A stretch of 64,000 bases of DNA from Anaerolineales bacterium (GTDB lineage: Bacteria > Chloroflexota > Anaerolineae > Anaerolineales > Villigracilaceae), in assembly GCA_026928255.1 (NCBI GenBank), contig JAIXKJ010000008.1, positions 287,298 to 351,297 on the forward strand, in the 5' to 3' direction. The notes beneath the pieces are model-generated. The model was not told the DNA's origin and did not search any database. It saw only the letters and a program-made list of their open reading frames with translations. The position numbers and the translations under genes are program-made. This document shows positions 52,323-60,300 of this stretch, piece by piece (position 1 is the stretch's first letter; every line of letters begins with the position of its first letter).

Positions 52323-53860
52323 TGTTTCGCCGCGCCTTTTCCCTCTCGTTGATTTTTCTGCTCGCCGCCTGCGCCGCGCCTTTTGCGACTCCTACGCCGC
52401 AACCTTTCGGCTCTTTCATCCTGCCGACTCGCGCGCCGATAACGCCCAGCGCCACGTCCACTGAAACGCCCTTGCCGACCGAAACGCCGACAGCGACTCT
52501 CGCGCCGACCGAATCCGCCACGCCGACCCCGCCGCCAACCGCAACGCCGACCGCTTCGCCCGCCCCGACCGAATCCGCGCCGACAGTTTTTTCTTCGCGC
52601 CCTAATTACATTTTATATTCGACGTTGGATTTCAAAAATAAAACTGTCGTTACGGACGAAACGATTCGCTATTACAACAACACGGGGACGACGCTCTCCG
52701 AGTTGGTTCTTTCCGTGCAGCCGAACCTTTACCCAAACGGATTTGTCCTCGACGCCCTCGCGCAAGACGGCGCGGATTTGACCTACGCCCTCGACGGTCA
52801 GCGCCTCGACGCGCATTTAAATCAACCGCTCGCCCCCGATGAAGCGACTACCTTAACGTTGCGCTTCACGCTCGACCTGCCGCGCAAAGCGGCGGGCAAA
52901 GTCTTCGGTTACGACTTCAACCAAATCAATCTGGTTGATTGGTATCCCTTCGTCGTCCCCTACGCGGACGGTTGGATTTTGCACGAGCCCATGCCTTGGG
53001 GCGAACATCTGGTTTACGATTCGTCCGACATTGAACTAAACGTCAAAACCGATTCCGACGTTACGCTTGCCGTCGGCGCTTCGCCCGAAGCCAACGGCGA
53101 GTGGACGCGCTATCGCCTCTACGGCGCGCGGACGTTGGCGTTCTCCGCCAGCGACGCCTTCGTCGTCAGCGAGACGACTTGGGGCAACGTCGCCATCCGC
53201 TCTTATTACTTCGACGGTTTCGCCAGCGGCGGCGAAGACCTGTTGACTTACGCCAGCAAAGCCTTGCAAACGTATTCGGCGGAGTTTGCGCCTTACCCGC
53301 ATCAAACGCTCGCCGTCGTCCAAGCCGACTTAGACGACGGCATGGAATACAGCGGATTAGTTTTCCTCGCCACTGATTTTTACAAACAATACGACGGCAC
53401 GCCGCGCGGAAATTTGGCGACCATTGGCGTCCACGAGATCGCGCATCAATGGTGGTACGATTTAGTCGGCAACGACCAAGCCCTCGAACCCTGGCTCGAC
53501 GAAGCGCTGGCGACGTACAGCGAACGCATTTTTTTGGAAAATAATTACCCCGCCAACATCTCTTGGTGGTGGCAATTCCGCGTCAACTTTTTCAAACCCG
53601 TCGGCGTCGCGGACGGGAGCGTTTACAATTACAATTCCTTCCGCGCCTACACCAACGCGGTTTACTTTCGCGGCGCGCTCTTCCTCGACGAACTGCGCGA
53701 ATTTATGGGATTTGGCAATTACGCTAAATTTATCCAAACCTACGCCGAGCGCTACGCTTATCAACGCGCCACAACGGAAGATTTCTTCGCCCTCGCGCGA
53801 GAAATCATTGACCTAAACTACGACCCCTTAATCGCCAAATACTTTGCCCAAAACTATTAA
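52322..53860 (+). CDS. M1-family metallopeptidase lipoprotein (second of tandem pair)
   Basis: A 512-residue paralogue of the preceding gene with the same order: lipobox FLLAAC (Cys17), a longer Thr/Pro-rich linker (about 18-90), a beta domain, then HEIAH (His371, Glu372, His375) and WLDEALATYSER. Phrases such as YALDGQRLD, LVGNDQALEPWLDEAL and NAVYFRGA recur in both proteins, showing tandem duplication. Its ATG overlaps the upstream TAA (TAATG). Linkers differ in length and sequence, so the copies have diverged. Confidence 0.88.
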   Translation: MFRRAFSLSLIFLLAACAAPFATPTPQPFGSFILPTRAPITPSATSTETPLPTETPTATLAPTESATPTPPPTATPTASPAPTESAPTVFSSRPNYILYSTLDFKNKTVVTDETIRYYNNTGTTLSELVLSVQPNLYPNGFVLDALAQDGADLTYALDGQRLDAHLNQPLAPDEATTLTLRFTLDLPRKAAGKVFGYDFNQINLVDWYPFVVPYADGWILHEPMPWGEHLVYDSSDIELNVKTDSDVTLAVGASPEANGEWTRYRLYGARTLAFSASDAFVVSETTWGNVAIRSYYFDGFASGGEDLLTYASKALQTYSAEFAPYPHQTLAVVQADLDDGMEYSGLVFLATDFYKQYDGTPRGNLATIGVHEIAHQWWYDLVGNDQALEPWLDEALATYSERIFLENNYPANISWWWQFRVNFFKPVGVADGSVYNYNSFRAYTNAVYFRGALFLDELREFMGFGNYAKFIQTYAERYAYQRATTEDFFALAREIIDLNYDPLIAKYFAQNY

Positions 53861-53886
53861 CCGTCAACCGTCAACCATCAATCGCC
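53859..53886 (+). repeat. Heptanucleotide repeat between peptidase and riboflavin genes
   Basis: AACCGTC, AACCGTC, AACCATC, AATCGCC in tandem. The array starts within the peptidase stop codon and ends 3 nt before the next ATG, taking the place of a Shine-Dalgarno. Confidence 0.7.
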
Positions 53887-53889
53887 AAC

Positions 53890-54570
53890 ATGAATCGCCC
53901 CTACACCTTCATCAACGTCGCCGCAACCGCAGACGGGAAAATTGACTCCTTCGAGCGCAAAGGCTCTGCCATCTCGTCCGCGCAAGATAAAGAGCGCATG
54001 GACGAACTGCGCGCCTCGGCGGACGCGATCCTCGTCGGCGGGAAAACGCTTTTGGACGAACAGCCCAAACTGACCGTCAAAAGCGCGGCGCGGCGCGAGA
54101 GGAGAATCGAGCAGGGGCGTTCGCCCAACCCGATTAAGGTCGGCGTGGTTACGGTCGCCGACATCCCCGCCGATTCTGATTTCATTCAATTCGGCGAAGC
54201 GCGGCGCGTAATATTTACCACCGCGCAAACATCTATATCCGCGATTGACGCTTTGCGCGGCTTGGGCGTAGAAGTTTTCGTGGACGACGCGCCGCGCGTG
54301 GACTTAACGAAAATGGCGCGAACCTTAAACGATTTGGGCGTTGCGCGTTTGATGGTCGAAGGCGGCGGCACATTAAATTTTGAAATGATGCGGCTCGGAC
54401 TTACAGACGAATTGTTAATTTACCTCGCGCCGTTAATCTTCGGCGGCGCGAACGCCCCCACCCTCGCCGACGGAATCGGATTAACCCGTCAATCCGCGCT
54501 TCGTCTGCGTCTCGCCGACGTAGAGCGCTTCGACGACGGCGGCGTTTTGTTAAAATATCTTTTTAAGTAA
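53890..54570 (+). CDS. Riboflavin-type pyrimidine reductase (RibD C-terminal domain protein)
   Basis: A 226-residue protein with the DHFR-like fold of the RibD C-terminal domain. Motifs: NVAATADGKIDS at the N-terminus, ADAILVGGKTLLDEQPKL, and MVEGGGTLNFEMM. It stands alone without the deaminase domain, like archaeal/fungal 2,5-diamino-6-ribosylamino-pyrimidinone 5'-phosphate reductases (RIB7/ArfC type), which reduce the ribosyl group to ribityl with NADPH. It lies 10 nt before ribA, in agreement with a riboflavin role. Confidence 0.85.
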   Translation: MNRPYTFINVAATADGKIDSFERKGSAISSAQDKERMDELRASADAILVGGKTLLDEQPKLTVKSAARRERRIEQGRSPNPIKVGVVTVADIPADSDFIQFGEARRVIFTTAQTSISAIDALRGLGVEVFVDDAPRVDLTKMARTLNDLGVARLMVEGGGTLNFEMMRLGLTDELLIYLAPLIFGGANAPTLADGIGLTRQSALRLRLADVERFDDGGVLLKYLFK

Positions 54571-54580
54571 CGGAGGATTT

Positions 54581-55321
54581 ATGGAATCAAACTCGGAAAC
54601 TTTATTGCACGAAAAATTTCAAATCTTGCTCGAAGAAAACCGCGACCACGAATGCGAAGGCATCGGTCCCGAACACATTTGCGTTCGCGTCGAAGCCGTC
54701 GCCGAGTTGCCGACGCGCTTCGGCGATTTTCACATCGTCGCTTTTTCCAATCAAAAAGATTTTAAGGAACACGTCGCCATCGTCAAAGGCGACGTCATCG
54801 GCATGGACGACGTGCCGGTGCGCCTGCACTCCGAATGTTTGACCGGCGACGCGCTCGGTTCGCTGCGCTGCGATTGCCGCGATCAACTCGAAGCGGCGCT
54901 GAAAAAAATCGGCGGCATGGAGCGCGGCGTGGTTTTGTACCTGCGTCAAGAAGGGCGCGGCATCGGGCTGATGAATAAAATCCGCGCCTACGCTTTGCAA
55001 GACAGCGGGCTGGACACGGTGGACGCCAACCTCGCGTTGGGCTTTCGCAACGACGAGCGCGATTACGCCGTCGCCGCGCACATGCTCTATTCGCTGAAAA
55101 TTAACTCGATTAAGTTGATGACCAACAACCCCGACAAAATCGCGCAGTTGGAACAACACGGCATCCAAGTCCGCGAACGGCTGCCGCACATTTTGCCGAT
55201 GAACGAACACAACTTTGATTACCTGAAAACTAAAGCCGAAAAATCGGGACACATGATTGATTTTCACGGCAAAAAACATTTCGCCGAACAAAGCGACGAT
55301 TCGGTCGTCGGCGCGGAATAA
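54581..55321 (+). CDS. ribA: GTP cyclohydrolase II
   Basis: A 246-residue enzyme that opens GTP to the first riboflavin intermediate. Zinc ligands are in HSECLTGDALGSLRCDCRDQ at its three Cys, and YLRQEGRGIGLMNKIRAY is the active-site stretch. No RibB (DHBP synthase) domain is fused. The N-terminus has about 25 extra residues before the catalytic core. GGAGG precedes the ATG. It is the second gene of a small riboflavin operon. Confidence 0.93.
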   Translation: MESNSETLLHEKFQILLEENRDHECEGIGPEHICVRVEAVAELPTRFGDFHIVAFSNQKDFKEHVAIVKGDVIGMDDVPVRLHSECLTGDALGSLRCDCRDQLEAALKKIGGMERGVVLYLRQEGRGIGLMNKIRAYALQDSGLDTVDANLALGFRNDERDYAVAAHMLYSLKINSIKLMTNNPDKIAQLEQHGIQVRERLPHILPMNEHNFDYLKTKAEKSGHMIDFHGKKHFAEQSDDSVVGAE

Positions 55322-55331
55322 AGGAGCGCAA

Positions 55332-55997
55332 ATGAAAACGATTGTCATCACTGGGGCGGGCGGCGCGTTGGGTCGCCTCGCCGTAAAAACTCTCGCGGAC
55401 GCGGGCTACAATTTGGCGCTGCTCGGCCGCGCGCAAGATCATTTGGAAAACTTAATCGGCGAGTTGGATTTGCCCGCCGCGCAAATTGACGTCCAAGTTG
55501 CGGACTTGCTCGACGAACAATCGCTGCGCGACTGCGCCCAAGCCGTCCTCTCCAAATTTGGCGGAGCGTACGCTTTGATTCATCTGGTCGGCGGCTGGGT
55601 CGGCGGGAAGACAGTGGCGGAAACGCCGGCCGACGATTTGGAATTTATGCTTAACCAACACGTCCGCACGACGTTTAATTTATTCAAAGCCTTTGAAGCG
55701 CCGCTCGCCCAAAGCCCAAGCGGACGGGTGATACTCGTCTCGTCGCCGCAATCCGTCGCGCCGACCGGCAAAGTCAGCGCTTATGCGGCCGCCAAAGCCG
55801 CGCAAGAAAACCTCGCCTTCACCTTCGCCGCCGAGTTGAAAGAGTCGCGCCTCGCGGCAAACGTGATTCACGTCAGATCCATTGACGCGCAAAATAAAGG
55901 CGCGGGAACCCGTTTGACGGAGATTGTCTCCGCCATGCAATACCTGCTCTCCGACGCGGCTGGCAAAATCAGCGGACAGCGCATCCCGTTGTATTAG
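55332..55997 (+). CDS. Short-chain dehydrogenase/reductase
   Basis: A 221-residue SDR. The NAD(P)-binding motif TGAGGALGRLAVKTL is at the N-terminus, and the catalytic Ser in VSSPQS plus YAAAK follow at about 140-155. The NNAG-like segment reads VGGWVGG. The start is chosen for GGAG 5 nt before the ATG; a longer frame would overlap ribA. The substrate is unknown. It is 10 nt after ribA, so it may share its transcript. Confidence 0.85.
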   Translation: MKTIVITGAGGALGRLAVKTLADAGYNLALLGRAQDHLENLIGELDLPAAQIDVQVADLLDEQSLRDCAQAVLSKFGGAYALIHLVGGWVGGKTVAETPADDLEFMLNQHVRTTFNLFKAFEAPLAQSPSGRVILVSSPQSVAPTGKVSAYAAAKAAQENLAFTFAAELKESRLAANVIHVRSIDAQNKGAGTRLTEIVSAMQYLLSDAAGKISGQRIPLY

Positions 55998-56039
55998 GGG
56001 AGTCAAGGGGGAAAAGCGGCGCGCGCAAAAACCCTCGCA

Positions 56040-56068
56040 TTGCATTTCAAAATAAAGCGGGATACAAT
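56040..56068 (+). promoter_or_regulatory. Promoter of the SGNH-ACP-ligase cluster
   Basis: -35 TTGCAT, a 17-nt spacer and -10 TACAAT; the 5' leader would be only about 10 nt and lacks a Shine-Dalgarno. Confidence 0.65.
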
Positions 56069-56085
56069 CCCGTTTCATTTTGAAC

Positions 56086-57192
56086 ATGAACACCGTCAAA
56101 CCGATTAACGTCCTGCTCAAAGGCGTACTCCTCTTCATTATCTTAAATCTGCTGGTCGCCGCGCGGCAACCGAACGTCGGGCGGCTTTCCTTATACAACG
56201 CGCTCTACCCTGGCCGCGAGCGTTTGCCCTTCGGCGAAACCCCGAAAGAATCGTATAACCTCAGCCTCTTCGACCTCGACGCGATGTTCGCCTCGCACAT
56301 GATTTCCGCCCCCAAAGCGGACGACGAACTGCGCGTCGTTCTTATTGGCGATTCCTCCGTTTGGGGGACGCTGCTCAAACCCGAAGAGACTCTGGCGAGC
56401 CAACTCAACCGCCTGCGCCTCTCCGCTTGCGGAAAAAACGTCCGCGTTTATAATGTCGGTTATCCCACCATTTCGCTGACCAAAGACGTTTTGCTCATCT
56501 CCTCCGCGCTGACATATCAACCTGATTTAATCGTCTGGCTGACCACGCTCGACGCCTTTCCATTGGACAAGCAAACGTCCGCGCCGCTGGTCGCTCATAA
56601 CGAAGTCAAGGTTCGGGAACTGGCGCTCCGCTACGGGTTAAGCGTTGCGGCGGACGATTCCAATTTGGTCAAGAAATCATTTTGGGACAAAACCTTCGTC
56701 GGCGACCGCCGCGCTTGGGCGGATTTCTTCCGCTTGCAGATGTACGGCGCGATGTGGGCGGCGACCGGCGTTGACCAAATTTATCCGTCCGCCTACGAAA
56801 AGGCGCAGACCGACCTCGACGCGGACGACGACTATCGCGGCTTGGCGCATCCGCTCGACAAAAACGCGCTGGCGTTTAACGCGCTCGAAACGGGTATCAA
56901 ACTTGCAGGCGACGTCCCCGTGCTGCTGGTCAACGAGCCGATGTTAATCAGCGCGGGCGCAAACAGCGACATCCGCTATAATTTTTTCTACCCGCGTTGG
57001 GCGTACGACGACTACCGCGAAATGTTGCGCGATTGGAAGGCTCTCGATTTGTGGAATTTGATTCCCGAAAACGAGTTCACCAACAGCGCCATTCACCTGA
57101 CGCCGCAAGGCGAAAGTCTGCTGGCGCAAAACCTCGCGCCGCATTTGTTGGACAGAGGGCAAACGACAAACGACAAAGGCATTTGTCCCTAG
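56086..57192 (+). CDS. Membrane-anchored SGNH/GDSL-like protein (DltD/AlgX-like topology)
   Basis: A 368-residue protein with an N-terminal membrane anchor (VLLKGVLLFIILNLLVAA) and an outer domain. SGNH blocks: VVLIGDSSVWGTLL (block I Ser), NVGYPTISLTKD (block II Gly), WLTTLDAF where Asn of block III is not obvious, and IHLTPQGESLL (block V His). This topology is that of DltD/AlgJ/AlgX acyl-transfer partners of MBOAT proteins. The last residues (QTTNDKGICP) are encoded by heptamer repeats, so the natural C-terminus has been replaced. It begins a cluster with an ACP and an acyl-AMP ligase. Confidence 0.75.
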   Translation: MNTVKPINVLLKGVLLFIILNLLVAARQPNVGRLSLYNALYPGRERLPFGETPKESYNLSLFDLDAMFASHMISAPKADDELRVVLIGDSSVWGTLLKPEETLASQLNRLRLSACGKNVRVYNVGYPTISLTKDVLLISSALTYQPDLIVWLTTLDAFPLDKQTSAPLVAHNEVKVRELALRYGLSVAADDSNLVKKSFWDKTFVGDRRAWADFFRLQMYGAMWAATGVDQIYPSAYEKAQTDLDADDDYRGLAHPLDKNALAFNALETGIKLAGDVPVLLVNEPMLISAGANSDIRYNFFYPRWAYDDYREMLRDWKALDLWNLIPENEFTNSAIHLTPQGESLLAQNLAPHLLDRGQTTNDKGICP

Positions 57193-57233
57193 CCCTTCGT
57201 CCTTTGTCCTTCGTCCTTCGTCCTTAACCCTTA
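57149..57233 (+). repeat. Heptanucleotide repeats across the SGNH gene stop
   Basis: First GACAAAC-type units within the coding 3' end, then GTCCCTA, GCCCTTC, GTCCTTT, GTCCTTC, GTCCTTC, GTCCTTA, ACCCTTA. They end just before the AGGAG of the next gene. Confidence 0.8.
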
Positions 57234-57245
57234 CAGGAGTTTGAA

Positions 57246-58199
57246 TTGAAAGCCCGCTTATTTTTTCTCGTCCCCATTTTCTTGTTGACGGCTTGCGCCG
57301 CCAAAGCCAACGCGGATTCGTTCGCGCCGCCGCCGACCGCGACGAAAGCGGTTTCACAAGCGACGGCGACTCACGCGCCGAATACGCCCGCCGTTCAAGC
57401 GACCTCCGCCTCCACGCCGACTCCGCGCCCAACCCTCGCCGCCGACGAGTGGATGTCCTTGCCAGTCGTGCCGCAAGTCAGCGACACGGCGCGGGAAATT
57501 TATCAGCGCGGATTAACGCTTGGGCGCGACTCGACGCGCTTTTCCAAAGTCGGCGATTGTCAAACCAACACCGATTTTTATCTGGTAGATTTTGACCACA
57601 AAGGCTGGTACAAACTTGGCGAGCAATACGCTTACTTGCAAGACACGATTGATTACTATCAAGGTTCGTTCTCGCGCACGAGTTTAGCCATGCGCGACGG
57701 CTACAACGTCGCCGCAATTTTGACTCCGTTGCGCGCCGACCCGAAGAAATGCGAGAAAGGCGAAAACGCCGTCGCTTGCGAATATCGCTTGTACAATCCC
57801 AGCGTCGCGCTCATCAGTTTGGAAACGAATTTCAACAACCGCCCCGCCGACGATTACGGCAAGTACATGCGCCAAATTATCGAATACACTATCGAGCAAG
57901 GCATTGTGCCGATTCTCGCCACCAAAGGCGACAACGTCGAAGGCGATAACAGCATCAACGCCGAAATTGCGGAGATTGCCGTCGAGTACGATATTCCGCT
58001 GTGGAATTTTTGGGCGGCGCTTCAGCCCTTGCCGCATCAAGGACACGACACGCAATGGAACGACGGTTTTCATCTTTCCTTTGCGCGCAACTTCTTCGAT
58101 CAACCGAAGGAAATGACCTATGGCTGGCCCTGGCGCAACCTCACCGCGTTAGAAGCGTTGGACGCGGTAAGAAACGGGTTGGAAGCCGGTAATCAGTGA
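57246..58199 (+). CDS. SGNH-like lipoprotein of unknown substrate
   Basis: A 317-residue lipoprotein beginning at TTG, fixed by AGGAG 7 nt upstream. Lipobox LLTAC (Cys17) is followed by a Thr/Pro linker to about 65. SGNH-like blocks: FSKVGDCQT (Cys in place of nucleophile Ser), ALISLETNFNN, ILATKGDNVEGD and DGFHLSFARNF (block V His). The Ser-to-Cys change at the first block may mean a binding rather than hydrolysing protein, or a thiol nucleophile. It is in the cluster with the SGNH protein, ACP and ligase. The last codons run into heptamer repeats. Confidence 0.65.
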   Translation: MKARLFFLVPIFLLTACAAKANADSFAPPPTATKAVSQATATHAPNTPAVQATSASTPTPRPTLAADEWMSLPVVPQVSDTAREIYQRGLTLGRDSTRFSKVGDCQTNTDFYLVDFDHKGWYKLGEQYAYLQDTIDYYQGSFSRTSLAMRDGYNVAAILTPLRADPKKCEKGENAVACEYRLYNPSVALISLETNFNNRPADDYGKYMRQIIEYTIEQGIVPILATKGDNVEGDNSINAEIAEIAVEYDIPLWNFWAALQPLPHQGHDTQWNDGFHLSFARNFFDQPKEMTYGWPWRNLTALEALDAVRNGLEAGNQ

Positions 58200-58216
58200 A
58201 CAGTAATCAGTAATCA
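58189..58216 (+). repeat. Heptanucleotide repeat before acyl carrier protein gene
   Basis: GTAATCA, GTGAACA, GTAATCA, GTAATCA in tandem, overlapping the stop of the SGNH-like lipoprotein. Confidence 0.75.
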
Positions 58217-58232
58217 GCAAAAAGGAAGAAAT

Positions 58233-58490
58233 ATGACCAACGAAATCAGCGCTTCAATTGCAAAATTTATCGCCGAGAAGATTCTCAAACAGCCGGACAA
58301 AGTCATCGCCGAAGACGACGCCTTAATTTCCAGCGGGCTGATCGACTCGTTCAGCCTAATGGACTTGGCGCTCTTCATCGAAGACACGTTCGGCGTCCGC
58401 GTCGAGGACACGGAACTGAACGCCGAAACCTTTGATACCCTCAATCAACTCGCGAACTTAATTGACGGACGCAGGTCAAAAGGCCAATGA
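58233..58490 (+). CDS. Acyl carrier protein
   Basis: An 85-residue acidic four-helix carrier. The phosphopantetheine site is Ser39 in GLIDSFSLMDLALFIEDTFGV in two parts (GLIDSFSLMD and LALFIEDTFGV). It resembles DltC and stand-alone carriers rather than AcpP, which usually has GADSLDTVEL. AAGGAAG precedes the ATG. It lies between the SGNH genes and an acyl-AMP ligase that probably loads it. Confidence 0.88.
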   Translation: MTNEISASIAKFIAEKILKQPDKVIAEDDALISSGLIDSFSLMDLALFIEDTFGVRVEDTELNAETFDTLNQLANLIDGRRSKGQ

Positions 58491-58507
58491 CAAAGTCTTC
58501 ATCTTTC

Positions 58508-58563
58508 GTCCTCCGTCCTTAGTCCTATGTCCTTCATCCTCAGTCCTTAGTCCTCCGTCCTTT
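58508..58563 (+). repeat. Heptanucleotide repeat array abutting ligase start
   Basis: Eight units of GTCCTNN type: GTCCTCC, GTCCTTA, GTCCTAT, GTCCTTC, ATCCTCA, GTCCTTA, GTCCTCC, GTCCTTT. The TTG start of the ligase overlaps the last unit. Confidence 0.85.
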
Positions 58564-60238
58564 GACTACTCTCTCCTCCCTGCTCCGCGCCGCTTACCTT
58601 GAAGCGCCCGATAAAGTCAGCGTCATTTTGCAACACGCCAATCAAGCCGACCAAACGCTGACCTACCGCGACATTCTGCGCGGCGCGAATCGTTACGCCC
58701 AAACCTACGTCCGCGAGGGGGTTCAGGCGGGCGAAGTGGTCGTCCTCATTTTGCAACACGGCGCGGACTTAGTCCACGCTTTTTGGGGCGCGATTCTGCA
58801 CGGCGCGATTCCCTCGATTATGCCCTTCCTCAGCGAAAAACTCGCGCCCGAAAAATACCGCGCCGACTTGGCTTCGCTGATTTCCATAACGCGCCCGAGC
58901 GCCATCGTCGTTCAGCCCGAATTTGAATCCGACGCGCGCGGCGCTTTGGTCGCCGGCGATTCGGTGCGGCGCGTGATTCTGACGAATCAAATCGAAGCGG
59001 AATCTGAATTGGATTTTGAAACGCTCGCGGGCATGAAATCCGCGCCCGAAACGGTTGCCGTTTTGCAACACTCTTCGGGGACGACCGGCTTGCAAAAAGG
59101 CGTGGCGCTTTCGCATCGCGCCGTCCTCAACCAACTGAACGCCTACCGCCAAACCTTGCGCCTCGACGAACGCGACGTTATCGTCTCGTGGCTGCCGCTC
59201 TATCACGACATGGGCTTCATCGCCTGCTTCATCCTGCCGATTCTTTTGCGCGTACCGTTGGTTGCCATGTCGCCTTTCGATTGGGTGCGCGCGCCTTACA
59301 AATTGTTGCAAGCCGTTTCGCAACACAAAGGCACGCTGACTTGGATGCCCAACTTCGCCTACAATTTTTGCGCCAACAAAATCCGTCCGCGCCACATCGA
59401 AGGCGTCGACCTCTCTTCGTGGCGGGCGGTGATCAACTGCTCCGAGCCTGTGCGCGTCGAAAGCCACGAACTTTTTTACGAAAAATTTTCCGCCTACGGC
59501 TTGAAACAATCCGCGCTGCAAACCTGCTACGCGATGGCTGAAAACGTCTTCGCCGTAACGCAAAGTTCGCTGGATGAAACGCCCGCCGTAGATTTAATCG
59601 ACCGCGAAATTTTTATGACGCAACGCCGCGCGACTCCGCCCGCGCCTGATTCTCCTTCTTTGCGTTTGCTTTCCTGCGGGCGGAGTCTGCCCAACGCGCA
59701 AGTCCGCGTTGCGGACGAGGCGCTGAACGACTTGCCTGAGCGCAGCGTCGGCGAGATTCTGGTGCGAAGCGATTGCATGTTGACCGAATATTTTCATCGC
59801 CCCGACGCGACCGAAGCGGCGTTAAAAGGCGGCTGGTATTTGAGCGGCGATTACGGCTACCTCGCCGAAGGTCAACTCTACGTTTCGGGGCGCAAAAAAG
59901 ATTTAATTATTGTCGGCGGCAAGAACGTCTACCCGCAAGATTTGGAAGCGCTAGCCAGCCAAGTGGACGGCGTACACAAAGGGCGCGTGGTCGCCTTTGG
60001 CGTTTTCGACGAAGAGGAAGGCACGGAAGAGGTCGTCGTCGTCGCCGAGTCTGCGGTCAGCGATTCCGCCGCGCAAGCAGCCCTCGCGGACGCCATCCGC
60101 AAGCATGTAACGCAAAACTCCGCCGTCGCCCTGCGCCTCGTCAGCATTGTGGGCGAGAAATGGATTCTAAAAACCTCCAGCGGAAAAACCGCGCGCGCGG
60201 CGAACAAGGAAAAGTATTTGAGGGAGAGGGAAGGTTAA
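58562..60238 (+). CDS. Fatty-acyl-AMP ligase-like adenylating enzyme
   Basis: A 558-residue AMP-binding enzyme of the FAAL/acyl-ACP synthetase type. Motifs: phosphate loop LQHSSGTTGLQKGVALSH (about 165), SWLPLYHDMGFIACF (A4-type, found in FAALs), YAMAENVFAVTQ, LSGDYGYLAEGQLYVSGRKKDLIIVGGKNVYP in two parts, and C-terminal Lys in LKTSSGKTARA. It would activate an acyl acid as AMP ester and load the adjacent ACP. The apparent TTG start lies right after eight heptamer repeats with no Shine-Dalgarno, so the start is uncertain. It is the last gene before the AT-rich island. Confidence 0.85.
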   Translation: MTTLSSLLRAAYLEAPDKVSVILQHANQADQTLTYRDILRGANRYAQTYVREGVQAGEVVVLILQHGADLVHAFWGAILHGAIPSIMPFLSEKLAPEKYRADLASLISITRPSAIVVQPEFESDARGALVAGDSVRRVILTNQIEAESELDFETLAGMKSAPETVAVLQHSSGTTGLQKGVALSHRAVLNQLNAYRQTLRLDERDVIVSWLPLYHDMGFIACFILPILLRVPLVAMSPFDWVRAPYKLLQAVSQHKGTLTWMPNFAYNFCANKIRPRHIEGVDLSSWRAVINCSEPVRVESHELFYEKFSAYGLKQSALQTCYAMAENVFAVTQSSLDETPAVDLIDREIFMTQRRATPPAPDSPSLRLLSCGRSLPNAQVRVADEALNDLPERSVGEILVRSDCMLTEYFHRPDATEAALKGGWYLSGDYGYLAEGQLYVSGRKKDLIIVGGKNVYPQDLEALASQVDGVHKGRVVAFGVFDEEEGTEEVVVVAESAVSDSAAQAALADAIRKHVTQNSAVALRLVSIVGEKWILKTSSGKTARAANKEKYLREREG

Positions 60239-60300
60239 GGAAGGAAAATCTATACAGCGTTACTATTTCCTAAAAATAGAACAAATGGTATATTATTGTC

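Noticed and set aside
58508..58563. Possible CRISPR array in the repeated region before the ligase
   Set aside because: Units are 7 bp and contiguous with no spacers, and there are no cas genes.
58233..60238. Polyketide or non-ribosomal peptide cluster from ACP plus adenylating enzyme
   Set aside because: No ketosynthase, condensation or thioesterase domains nearby; SGNH partners point to envelope acylation.
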